From contig JASAND010026111.1 of NCBI GenBank assembly GCA_030248195.1, positions 1 through 64,000 on the forward strand: DNA of 64,000 nt. Direction: 5' to 3'. Made by a program: the position numbers and the translations under genes. Under the pieces are notes generated by a model. The model had not been told where the DNA came from, did not search any database, and was given only the letters and a program-made list of their open reading frames with translations. Origin of the DNA: Trissonchulus latispiculum. Taxonomy: Eukaryota > Nematoda > Enoplea > Enoplida > Ironidae. This document shows positions 10,903-22,056 of this stretch, one piece after another (the first letter of the stretch is position 1; each line of letters begins with the position of its first letter).

Positions 10903-11882
10903 GGTGGTGATTCCTTTTGGAGACATTAACTTTGAACCCTCATTACTCATTCATTACTTGGAGTTAAGAAGCCATTTTTATATCAAAATGGAGCTTAACA
11001 TTTTTTCTTTCCAATGAATGCAATGAAATTAATTTCAGTTTTCGGAAACAATTTTACTGAATTTTCGTATTACTTTAATTTTTCAGATTTTTTGCAGGCT
11101 AAAGTAAATTTTTTCGTGAGGCATCGGCTGCATCATTCGATTCCACTATCAAATAGCTAAGGACGCTTTTTTAATTATCATGAAATCACTCTTCGTTATG
11201 AAGAAATTAGCTAAATGTTTGTGCAACCTGGATTTTGCCTACATTTCTCAACTTTAGCAAGCGGCCACTTTAGCATGAAAGCAGCAATCGAGGCAACTAA
11301 AAAGGGTCCCTGGGTATTTTTGTGTAAAACGCATCTAGTAAATATCAACCCTCTAGCTTGCATAGTAAATGCTCCACAATCGCTGGAAAAAATTTGGTCA
11401 TGTTTTTGCAAAAACTACATTTTTTATGATAGCAGCTCACGGGATAGCAGTTGGAAGATTATCATGTCGCGGATAATCGGCTTCGACGAGACCTTCAAAT
11501 CGACATCTTTAGTTTAATTTTACGGCTTGCGTAGCTCAAGAAATCGTGGATCATTTGATTTCTGTAAAAATGACAAGTTTTCAATGCCAAAATAAGAAAA
11601 TCGGCTATATATCACACTAGAGAAGAGCTGGAAAGTTGCTTCCAGAAGCAAAAATATAGAGCTCCAAAAGATCTATCGACTGAATATAATCATAGCTATG
11701 CAGCTACTATCTAATTGTCAAAAATTAGCAAAAACCGCCCTGAACGAAAATCTCAAAATTTTGAAGCGGAATTGGGCGGAGGGTGTTAGAACATCAAATG
11801 AACTTATTTTGGAAAGTTTCATCAAATTTCATCTTGGTTTGTGCCGTCAACCGACAATATGTGCCCAAAAGGAATCACCACC
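10903..11882. mobile_element. 980-bp TTAA-flanked DNA transposon (non-autonomous)
   Basis: Perfect 18-bp terminal inverted repeats, GGTGGTGATTCCTTTTGG, lie at 10903-10920 and (inverted) at 11865-11882. They are flanked on both sides by TTAA (10899-10902 and 11883-11886). A TTAA duplication is the mark of piggyBac-superfamily insertion; the terminal bases are not the usual CCC, so the exact family is open. The interior has no transposase frame. Removing the element with one TTAA joins two open stretches of the host retroelement in the same frame, which supports the exact boundaries. Confidence 0.88.
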
Positions 11883-11886
11883 TTAA

Positions 11887-12830
11887 ACCAAATGCAAGAA
11901 ATGGCAACTTTACTGAAGTGCGTATGTCCAAATCAGTCGGAATACAACTCTATTTCATTTGTCGAAAAACAGTCACCTCCCTCATGGACCGCGGGGTTTT
12001 CTACCATATTCGGGGGTGCGACTGCCCCTTGCTGCCACCGGCCCGAACATGTTTCTGTAGGGACAGAAACTGAGGAACCTGCCAGTCCAACGGTACCGCA
12101 GGAGCCAGAAAAATTCCAACTAGGGGATATGACATCAGATGCAGTAACGCTGGGTGGGCCCACCGAAGTTGAATCCGAGCAAGTACCGGTAGCAGCAAAT
12201 AATATCCCAGCCATAGTCGTCACCTCCGGGGGGACCAAAATTCTGGCTATTATTGATTCCGGAGCAGCAATATCCATTATCAGTCCCCGGACAGTTAAGA
12301 GAATATTGAATGGGGCGCCAATGTTTGATTTCAGAAACCGGATCCCATCATCGCAGTGGCATCTAACGACACGCCGTTAAAACTTTCTGCTAAAGTTTTT
12401 ATAATTTTCACGGTCGGGCATAAAGAATATGGTGGTCTTTTCATATGGTTTTTGAATTTTCTCGTGAGATCTTAATAGGAACTGATTTCATAAAACGTTT
12501 TCACTGGGACTTGTTATTTTCGACTAATGAAGTAAACATACAAGGAATACATAACCCATTATTGTTATCAGCCGAAATTCGCTCGGAATTTATAGCAAAT
12601 TGGTGTGCCGATGCGCCTACGGTGAAGCATACAAATGTGGGGATACTTCCATCCTTGGGGGTTCGGCCCCCACCTCCCTTGCTGTCCGGGGTCCGACAAG
12701 AAGGCCTGCATCTTGAAATTTCAAAAGAGGGGGTAGACACCCCTCCAGTAACCTCTACAACTCCTGATCATTTGTCCAGCCCCCCGTTCCAAGTTAATTT
12801 TCGAAAGAGGGGGTAAACCCTGATGATTAC
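11887..12830 (+). pseudogene. Retropepsin-type aspartic protease of the Ty3-like element, frameshifted
   Basis: The frame ending at 12380 contains AIIDSGAAISIIS (about 12245-12283). This has the D-S-G-A active-site signature of retroviral-type aspartic proteases, preceded by an acidic linker. The second half is in two other frames. One runs from about 12340 to 12430. The next carries EILIGTDFIKRF (about 12469-12504), the usual hydrophobic-GxDF segment near the protease C-terminus, followed by a Pro-rich tail ending at 12816. At least two frameshifts therefore lie inside the domain. The protein ends at a purine tract and no RT follows. It is inactive as it stands. Confidence 0.75.
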
Positions 12831-14569
12831 TATGTCGTTAGCTTGGCCCGGTTAATTTGATAAAAGTCCTTTTTCAAAATATTTCTTGAAAGAAATTCTT
12901 CAAAGCTTTTTCCTTTTAACTTTTCGTTTGATCTAAATATATAAGATTTATTTTAATCCGACTTAAATAGTTTTCTTTTGAATTCTTAAATAAATAGACT
13001 TCTTAAATAGACTTTAAATAAGTTGACTTCCCCGGAGTACGTACGTATTCCTCCGGTGCTTCCACATTTTGTATCGTATATCCCCAGTACTATTGTCTTT
13101 TACTGTTTTAGGTTCATAGGTTTCACTATACACACTTTTAACCTGCACCGTACATTTTTAACTCAACACCTTCACGGCAGATGTTTATTTCTTGCACAGC
13201 TGCCTGGTCGCAGGTTCGCATCACCCTTGCACTCTCTTGTTTTAATTTAAGGTGCAGTTTCCTCCGACATTGATCCATCCATATTGATTGACCCATTGAT
13301 CCATTGATCTCCTATTGCTTTCATGGAGTAGCCGCTGGCAGTGCACATGGAGCCTTCTCCCGGATCAAAAGCGTTCATGGAAACTCACACGGACCTACCT
13401 AAGTTTCAAACGCTGTTGGTAAGAAATTTTGAATTGTTACAGTGCTTGGATTGACGCTCCGGGTTGGCTATAGACGGCCCGAGGCGTTTTGGTTACTGGC
13501 ACGGCTAACATTTCAATAGTATATACTTTCCTGTGATTAATTCGTTTCACGTTTTCTTTTTCTTAATGACGTTTTCTAGAACCGGCCATGGCGCGCAGGT
13601 TGGTTCTAGCCAAAATTTGTTTTTCTATCGAATGAAAGAAAAAAGAATTTGCACCGTAATCCAACAGTTGAATGCTGTGGGGGAATTAGATGTTTATTGT
13701 TCGCAATTCCTTGTCATGCAAAAAGTTTTAAAATTTTGTGCCGAGGTCAGCACAGCCGAAAATGAAACTGGACTGGGGGTGGTTATAACTTCCTGTGCAG
13801 GAAGCCCTATACATGCCATTTTAAAAATCGTAATGTGAACAATTTTGGTCCAGTAAATCTTGACCTAGGCCGTTTTTCACTTTTACCCTGCAGTCTGTTC
13901 ACCTGGTCTTACTGTGCCGACCTTGGCATAAGCTCAATGTTCACTCCGTGCACCGGTCTGTCAAGCACGTGCTGCGATTAGGCATGTTGTGTTCACACGT
14001 ACACCTATTAACGCTGCTTTAATTATCCTCTAGTTTTAACCTATAATTTTATAATTTTGTGACTAATTATTTTTGTTTTATGGTTTAGGTTCCTACCCTC
14101 TTGGGTTCCTGGTACCGATCCCCTGATTTGTGCTATATGTCTTCTGTTCTTTTGTATTGTTTGAATGGTGGGGGTTGTAAAATTTTTCTGTTTGCTTTAA
14201 AAAATCTTTGCTATTATTTAAAAATATTTTTGCTTGACTGGGAGAAAATTCTGTTCTCAAAAAGAACATGACTCCTATGTTTACGCCGCATGGGTTTGGG
14301 GAGGAAGTTTCTAATTCAATTTGTTGTAGGTTATGATGCTTTTTACTATCTTAGAACAGTCGCTTTTAGTACGTTAAATTGCGAACCCTGAGGCAAGAAT
14401 TAATTTAATTAATTTCAAATCAGCCTTCCTAGAGTTTTCTTTTTCATGTCGTTCTATAAATTCTGGATAAAAGTAAAATTTCTTGAAATGCTAATTTTAT
14501 TAAAAGGGTACTTGCATGTTTAAATTTTTCACACTAACTATTCTTGTAGCACCGCTTATAGTTTTTTTA

Positions 14570-14800
14570 CAGCCACCTCACCCCAGTCGGTACGCCGGTT
14601 AGGGGTAGTGTCAGCAATTTTAGAAGTTTGTCTGGGTGGGGGACGCTGACACTGAATAACTGCAGTCGCAATTATCCGAGGTGTTCTACAAGGCTATCAG
14701 TACGTCCATTACTTTCACCGTAATGGAGGTCCTGTGGTAGCTCCACCTCGCAGGCGGCAACCCCTTGACAATCTCGGTAAATTGCCCAAGGTGGGATGTC
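14570..14800 (-). repeat. Reversed, internally deleted copy of a 25.6-27.3 kb repeat
   Basis: On the minus strand, 14570-14615 matches 27240-27290 (GCTGACACTACC..TTAACC). 14643-14700 matches about 27165-27220 (GCTATCAG..CTGAATAA). 14752-14790 matches about 25622-25668 (TTGTCAAGG..TGCCCA). The roughly 1.5 kb between those points in the longer copies is missing. This indicates that the 25.6-27.3 kb stretch is a mobile repeat with copies elsewhere, not unique sequence of the tandem array. Confidence 0.65.
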
Positions 14801-17112
14801 CAGGGTCTCCCCTAGAAGAATAATAGTGCGGCTCCTGGTTGAAGCCGGAATGAACAATGATCAGAGTAGATCGATTGTTCTATATCAGATCCCACGGATC
14901 TAAACTTTCGTGCTTGTGGTCGATGCTTGCGGAGAGTACATCAACATTCCTCTCCGATCAACCTGTGCATAGAGTTGAATAAATGTTGTCTTTCACCAGG
15001 CAATTATAAATCTAATATAGTACAAAGAATTGACTTAGCTTGTTGACATCTGTTGGTGATTTCCATTGAGGTAAATTTAGACTACCATTTGATTACCACT
15101 CCTTCGGATAATATTCCACCAAGTCCCACTTAAATTTATATATTTCCAACAGTCGCTACGAGACTGTTATAGGCTGTCCGCTGGCGATCTTAGTAATGTG
15201 GGCCTGATGTATGAAAGTGCATAAGAGCTAAGTTGTAAACTTAATTAAACTGGACCTAAATTTCGTTGGTTGATCTTAATCGAACGGATTACACCATCCA
15301 AATTTTAGTGTAATGTCGCAGCAAAGAACATTACCTGGACTGACAGTAAGTCTCTGTTGCATTTGAACCTTCTCATGTAAATAAGACTAAATCCTTCAAA
15401 GCTCAGAGTGAAAATACAATCAGTTCTCACAAGTACACTGCATCTATCACCACAGATGGTTCAAGGACCGCTTATAGTTTTCTTAGTGCATTTCTTGATT
15501 AAATAATTTCTTCTATTCATTTTCATGTTAAATTCGCCTTTTTCTCTCGTTCTTTATGAAAAATTTTGTTCTACTTTTCATATAAAAATTGAATAAATTT
15601 GATTTCTATTGCAAATTGAATAAATCTTTCCTAGTTATATTTATTCTTTGAACCTTGAAATTCTGGTCTTTAACATTGTACATGGGTGGGTATTTTGTAC
15701 ATTTCATATTTTATCATATAAATTTTTAACCGCATAGGCAATAGTACTGGGGTATATATAACACTGTGCCGTACCTCGGCGGGTCCGTGGTTGCTCGCCG
15801 CCTGCGCTTCCCCCGTAGGGGAGGTAACGGTGGGCGGTCAACCCCGGACCGGCATTTTTGACTCTTGAGCATTCTTTTCCATTTTCTCTGATTTGGCGTC
15901 TCCTGCGGTGCCTGCGTTTCCCCCGCAGGGGAGATAACGGTTCCGTCGGTTTCTGCCTACACTCTCTAAATTAATCGGGCCTCATATATATGTACTGCGG
16001 GCTTTTGCCCAATTATTTTTGTTTGTTACTGTTAGGCTTCATGCCTATATGCTTATTCCCATATACATGCCGTATGTTACTCTTTTTATCTATATTTGTT
16101 TGTTCTGTATTATACTTACCGTCCCCTCCCCTCCCCCCTGTCCCTTCTGACGGCGAGTGTTCCCCTGTTCTGCTGCTCTGTCTGTGCTGGTATTGTAATC
16201 CCCTCGTGTGATATTGGCCGGGTTGGCCCCGAAGGATTGTATTTGGTGAGGAGGACGGGCCTGGCTATATGCGGACGGCTGGCAGTGACGGTGTTCGGTT
16301 GTGCTGGGTGTGCGGTGCCAAGAGACATCCGCGCAGCACCCGAAGGTGATGGTCCTGGATTTGTGCGGGGTGTGCGGTGCCACGTGACATCCGTCCCGCA
16401 CCCGGAGGCATGATCCGGTGACCGATTGGTTTGGGCTTTGCCCCACGGTGATTTGGTCTGGGCTTTGTCCCACTGTGCGCTGGACCTTAGAACTTTTTCT
16501 GCAGCCTGGAATTGTGTTACAAACTATTTTGAGTCAATTTTGTAATGTTTGTTGTGAAAACCGGGTTGTGTGTCCCCCTACCTCGTCCGTTCCCCCTCCC
16601 CCTTCCCTGTTTTCTTAACTGTTGTTTCACTGTCTATATCTTATATGTTCTCTACAGATTCAGCGTTAACCTTGGTTGGGTGGGGTCTTTTGGTCATTGT
16701 TTGGGGTTTCTTCTCAGGGGGTAAATTTTCTTAAATCAATTTATAAATTTCGCTTTCCTGTTTCTACTTTTCCGAGATTCTATTTTCGGGTGGGGTGGTT
16801 CCCTCTAGCTCAGCTTGGCTGTTCTATCTTTGTCATATGTTATTCTATTCTCTTAACCTTTTCTTTTCTTAACATGGTGTTTGTTTCACTTTTCTTTACC
16901 TAAAATTGTCACGGGTTACTCTGATTTCAAAATTTTCTATGTTTCTACTGCCATTATTTTTGCCTTATTTCTGCCATGTCCAGTATTTGAGCAGCTATGC
17001 CGATTTTGCTTTACTTCTGTGCTTTATAATTTTGTGTCATTTATCGTTGTTGATTATTATGATTATCGTTTATGTTGATTCTATCGTATTTTTGTATGTT
17101 GGGGCAGGCAGG

Positions 17113-17204
17113 TGCTCGAGGAGAGACCCCCATTTTGAGTTTGAAATACTCTCCTTTTTGCTCTATCCCGCTCTTTCGGAGCATTTGAAATTGAGTCTCT
17201 CCTC
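17113..17204. other. 13-bp inverted repeat
   Basis: CTCGAGGAGAGAC at 17113-17125 pairs with GTCTCTCCTCGAG at about 17192-17204, forming a perfect stem with a loop of about 66 nt. Its role is unknown; it may be structure near the 3' end of the retroelement transcript. Confidence 0.6.
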
Positions 17205-17735
17205 GAGTTTCGCTTCCTTCCCTCGATAAGATTTGGCTTTATACATCTGCATTCCTCTTCTCCCCTGTCATAACTAAATATATTTCTTCTAATGTAAAAT
17301 TAATTTTTTTGTATCTATCTTTCGAGCGCTTTAGTTGGCACTCACTTTTGATGATTATACCACCTTTACAATTCATATTATTGTAATTTCATATCTTCGG
17401 ATTATCCGCTGTTGTGTAATGTGCGCCTTTGTCGCGGCTGAAGGGCTTTTCCCCATTTTTGTTTGTGTTTACGTAACGGCAAAGTCCGTATATTTGTGTT
17501 GAATGTACCCCCGGTATGTTCCGGCGTAGTTTTACCCGTGTCTCGGAATCCCCTAGTATGTGTATAAGTGTGGGGCCCGAGTAGTGTCCCCGGGAAGACG
17601 ACCCCGAGGGATACGAAAATTTTTTTCCGATCTTTCTAGAACGCGTTTTATCTATACTAGTAGCTACGATACGTAAGCTAACACAATTTTATTACTAATT
17701 TGTGTGCCCGGAGGCCGCGGCGAGGGCACGCGTTT

Positions 17736-18331
17736 CAAAAGAGGGGGTAATCTGTGGAATATTTCCTTGTTTTCATTCAAAATTATGCAAAAGTGTGCGC
17801 TAACTTTATGCAAATCAACCTAAATTACACTTGTGTGTACGGTCCCGGCCGGAGTTAACTAATGATTCATTCTTTGGAAATTGAGCGCAATTTGTCGTCA
17901 GTCTTATTTCCGAAGTTGTTTTGGCAGGCGGTTTACAACGCCTTTGGTCACCATCATCATCAATACTTAGGTTCGTGAATTTTTGGGGGAAACTTTGTGG
18001 TTTTTGGGTTTCTCCTTTTTGGGCTTTTGGGGTTTTCCCTCTGTATTTTGTATATTTAGTGCTTGCCCATGCTTTGTAATTTTGTTCCCCTTTTGAGAAA
18101 ATGTTTTGTACTTCTACGAATATTTTATATTTTTGAATTCCTGTTCAATTTGTATTTTCGCTTAAAGTAAACTCGTGTCAAAATTAGATTAGGGCTGTTG
18201 TCGTCTACAGTTTCCAGTTAGTTAGCGGATGGTTAGGCGGATGGTAGGATCAGACATTGCTACACTCATTCACGAACTTGCAACTCTTTATTGAAAACAA
18301 ATTATTTTACTGAATATTTCAAATTCGACAA
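17736..18331 (+). other. Candidate polypurine tract and 3' LTR region
   Basis: TCAAAAGAGGGGGTAAT precedes TGTGGAATATTTCC at about 17750, the arrangement of a polypurine tract followed by an LTR starting with TG. The rest up to 18331 is AT-rich and ends against the Penelope-like repeat. No matching upstream LTR is present in the window, so this remains a candidate. Confidence 0.35.
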
Positions 18332-20037
18332 CAGAGCCCGTGGAGGCATTAATTGTAAGTGGACTTGTCTTAATTAATAAAGTAACAAATAACTGGATCA
18401 TACGTTCAGGCCCATGTCGTAGTCAAAAATCGTGGGTTTTGGGCACCAGGAGGACCGAAACAGTGTGTGCATTGATTAAAGTACAGTAATTAACACTTAA
18501 GTCACAAAACATAATATAAAAAAGAGAACATGAAAATAGTGATACAATACCCCAAAGATACAAAAGTACAGTAATTAACACTTAAGTCACAAAACATAAT
18601 ATAAAAAGAGAACATGAAAATAGTGAGACAATACCCCAAAGATACAAAGTACAAACATCGCAGAGAACATAAAACTTGAAAACTAAGACTAATGCGTGGA
18701 TAGACCACGCAAGCCATAACCCCCGGGGAAGAGCTCGCTCTAGAGCCACCGGAAGTATAGGCCACCTAAAAGGAAACAAGAGGTTAGGATTTATCTGCAA
18801 TGAACTAATAAACAGACCATGTACAACGGAATATTATACACATTACATATATTAGATATAGGGGATAATCAAGAAATTTATAACAATATAATACAATAAC
18901 AAAAACCGAATACAGCAAACATTGAAACTACTGAAATAAGGAAAACGGTGCACAACACTTTACCAACCCAGATTGGATGTTGAATATATCAAAATGTAGA
19001 GAATTTTTAAAAGTTAGCAATACAATTTAATAACCAAGTATTACAAACAATACAGGATATTATTGAGTATATATAAAAATACAATTAACTACAATCACAT
19101 ATATGCTTTACTTTGCGAAGCACGCAAAGAAATGGGATTATTGTGAATTTGTTTATTACACAATCGGTCAAAGTCTTTCGGCCCGAATCCCTCAGGCCCT
19201 GTCCAATTGTAAGTATAAACCTGAAGGGTTGACCTATAAAGCAAATAGGTCAGAGCGGGATTAGGACCTGAAGTACTCATCATCAGAGAGATCCAGTACT
19301 TTTTTTAAAAAATATTCGTAAACGTATGTACTGGTTAGGCCAGCCATCCCGTAGGATGACCTGAGTACAACGAGCCTAATCCTACCCGTTTCAGATTACT
19401 TGGACTTTTGGAAAGCAAAAAGATAAGGAATCCAAACGTAGAAATAATAAGACTTTTCAATTTTGCAAATTAAAACGTTTGAAGCGGACCGTGTAGAAAA
19501 GATGACGGGCGGGAAAGCCCATTAAGTTACAGGGGGCAAAAGCCCAAGTTACAGCCTACAGGGGGCAAAAGCCCAAGTTACAGCGGGCAAAAGCCCAAGT
19601 TACAGCAGGCAAAAGCCCAGATTACAGTGAAAGATAAGGAATCCAAACGTAGAAATAATAAGACTTTCCAATTTTGCAAATTAAAACGTTTGAAGCGGAC
19701 CGTGTAGAGTGAACTAGAAAAGATGACGGGCGGGAAAGCCCATTCAGTTACAGGAGGCAAAAGCCCAAGTTACAGCCTACAGGGGGCAAAAGCCCAAGTT
19801 ACAGCGGGCAAAAGCCCAAGTTACAGCAGGCAAAAGCCCAGATTACAGTGAAAGATAAGGAATCCAAACGTAGAAATAATAAGACTTTCCAATTTTGCAA
19901 ATTAAAACGTTTGAAGCGGACCGTGCAGAGTGAACTAGAAAAGATGACGGGCGGGAAAGCCCATTAAGTTACAGGGGGCAAAAGCCCAAGTTACAGGGGG
20001 CAAAAGCCCAAGTTACAGCGGGCAGAAGCCCAGATTA
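18332..20037 (-). repeat. Long direct repeat, copy 2 (candidate pseudo-LTR)
   Basis: This is a direct copy of 4775-6164 with small differences. It has an extra 86-bp tandem duplication near its left end (18480-18565 repeated at 18566-18650) and three tandem units (19422, 19633 and 19853) where copy 1 has two. No RT lies beside it. Together with copy 1 and the RT at 6.3-7.0 kb it fits a minus-strand Penelope-like element whose interior was replaced or interrupted by the Ty3-like element. Confidence 0.7.
19422..20037. repeat. Tandem ~211-220-bp units with GGGCAAAAGCCC microrepeats
   Basis: Units start with GATAAGGAATCCAAACG at 19422, 19633 and 19853. Each ends with three to five microrepeats of about 20 bp. 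The units are nearly identical to each other and to those at 5779-6164. Confidence 0.85.
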
Positions 20038-20329
20038 CATTACAATAATACGTTTGACACACTTATTATTTCACAGAAGGAGCTTTAAAATGATGTGCAC
20101 ATCTCTTCTGGACTTTGTTTCCACGAAATTACATGCGACTTTACAGATGGCTACTTTTTCGCTGACCGTTTCCATTATGCGTGATAAAAACGAATCAGGC
20201 GAAAATCAAATTGATTTTGTGTTGGTTATATGTACTGTGTTATCAAAAACCCTATACAACTTAACTTATTAAATGCGCAGTAAACGCGCAATACAGCAGC
20301 AATTATTCCGAAATTTTCTTAATTTTTTG

Positions 20330-20973
20330 GATCTTTTCCACAATCCTCCCCAAACAAACTGGTTGGTTTGGTGGTTATTGGATATTCCAAATTTTGGTAT
20401 TTTTGGTATTTTGGTATCAAAATTCATATTTTGGTAGGGTGCTACCTGAAGCTCAGTGATTTCAAAAATTTAAATTTTTAAAAATATTAAAATTCTTAAA
20501 ATTTAGAAAATTCCCAAATTTTTAAAATTTTTTCGGTAGAATCGATTATGCTGAGCATTTTTTCTTCTTGCTCCAACATCTAAAAATGCTTCCTGCTATC
20601 TCACCAGCGGCTCTAACTGTAAAGATCAAAGGAAATTTCCACCCGTCATGGTAACACGACTATTGTTTACAGGCGGCATTTTCCTTTGATCTTTACGGTT
20701 AGAGCTGCTGTAGAAATCGCAGAAAACAAATTCAGATGTTGGTGCAAGAAGAATAAATGCTCAGCACCGTCGATTCTGCCGGAAAAGTTTTAAAAATACA
20801 AAATTTTTAAAATTTTGAAAATCTGAACATTTTAAGGATATTTAGTTTTTTCAAATTTTTAAAATCTCTGAGCCTCAGATAGCACCCTATCATAATATGA
20901 ACTCATTTGGATTATCCAATAACTACCACACCAACCAGTTTGTTTTGAAGGGGGGGGTTGTGGAAAAGAATTT
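20330..20973. repeat. Foldback element with long inverted arms
   Basis: Left-end AAACAAACTGGTTGGTTTGG (about 20352) is inverted near the right end (about 20920-20947), with TTTTCCACAA just outside on both sides. The complementarity continues inward. The arms include GGTGCTACCTGA / TCAGATAGCACC and meet near 20660, where AAAGATCAAAGGAAA and TTTCCTTTGATCTTT face each other. There is no coding frame. It can fold into one hairpin of about 300 bp with mismatches. Confidence 0.75.
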
Positions 20974-21143
20974 TATCATAAATGCTATAACCAAACTTGC
21001 TTAAATTTTGGGCTCGTAGGAATCTGGTGGGGGCTCCCAGAATTGAAACAATTAATCCTTTAATTGCATTTCCTGCTGAGATGTTAATAGAGAGAGAGAG
21101 AGGGAGTCTCTATTAAAGAGACGTGGAAAGCTCAAACGTAAAG
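20974..21143. other. Short unique stretch before the tandem array
   Basis: This stretch is AT-rich with an AG microsatellite near 21090 (GAGAGAGAGAGAGGGAG). No gene was seen. Confidence 0.4.
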
Positions 21144-22056
21144 GTAAATATTCTGTGCAAAATTTAAGCTATTTTAATCCGAAATGGCACCGTTTTGAAA
21201 ATTTGAACTTATCCCAGTTGTGTAATTAAGGTCGCATTCTTGAACCAACAAGGGGCCCACAAGCCGCGGCGTCCTTTGAAGTTGCATGCAAAATTGCAAA
21301 AACGAATCACGCCGGTTCAGAAAAATACAGGACTTTGTGGTAGCTATCTTTCAGCGCTTTTCAAATATGAGCAAAAGAATTTCACTTTCTACATATTTTG
21401 GTGAGACTTTAGGTCAAATTGAATGTTGTAAAGCCTTATTGTTTTCACGACTTTGATTCCTTTGCAATTATTTATTTGTAGAAGTAAAATGTGTTGAGCA
21501 CACGGAAAATGCTTTAGGATATTTTCGTACTCTGTAACAAGCCCATTCTACAGCCTACACATATAATGATGTTACATCTTCTTGAATGGCATATTCTAAT
21601 TAGCCTCGTTTGAGCAATTAGTTTAATCATCTTTTAGGTGAGGGCAATTTTCTGAGTCTTCCGACCTGCAACAACTACTTATTTCGGAACGTTTTTGGAA
21701 TTGCTTAGACAACACAACAAGGAAACAAAAATAGCTACATGAGTATAAGTTCTTGCTTTCTGTATTCCGATGCCTAATATTTATTCCTGCTGAAGCAGGA
21801 ATGTATAAAATGGAAACTTGTATGTTTAGAGTAGTGTGAGTCATTTCTCCCTTCAGAAGTCCTATATTCAACAAAGGGCTAGCTTAGGTAGATTTTCTTA
21901 CATTCGGATTATGCAAATTAGGTTTTAAAACCTATTTAAGCAGCAGAACTGAGAGCCGTCGCGCAGTCTTAGGCTATCAGCAATCTAAACGGCTGCAGAT
22001 TTTTGAGCATCAGTGAAGCTTGTGAGCTACACATCGGTGCATTAGGGAATCAGAGG

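Larger units (their letters stand above)
12831..17735. other. Long non-coding part of the retroelement region
   Basis: I found no RT, RNase H, integrase or envelope-like frame on either strand. The longest open frame with any non-biased composition is 13533-13838 (101 codons); it has no recognisable domain. The region is T/C-rich in 15.9-17.3 kb. It holds imperfect internal duplications of about 25-60 bp: CCTGCG..TTCCCCCG near 15805 and 15915; GTGCGGTGCCA..GACATCCG near 16310 and 16373; TTTGGGCTTTGCCCCAC near 16430 and 16455. Confidence 0.5.
6990..18331 (+). mobile_element. Decayed Ty3-like retroelement with gag-protease but no visible pol remainder
   Basis: Plus-strand order is a proline/glutamine-rich N-terminal region (7.1-9.3 kb), a capsid-like domain (9.33-10.07), a CCHC zinc knuckle (10.11-10.15) and an aspartic protease (12.2-12.6). 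About 5 kb without RT, RNase H or integrase frames follows. AAAAGAGGGGGTA-type purine tracts occur at 12.72, 12.80 and 17.74 kb; the last is followed by TGTGGAATATT, a possible 3' LTR start. Many frames are shifted. The matching 5' LTR was not found in the window, so the boundaries are inferred from the flanking Penelope-like material. Confidence 0.6.

Noticed and set aside
16090..16473. 127-codon minus-strand frame and overlapping frames in the GC-rich part of the retroelement tail
   Set aside because: Several frames on both strands are open through GC-rich duplicated words. No domain, start context or neighbour supports any of them.
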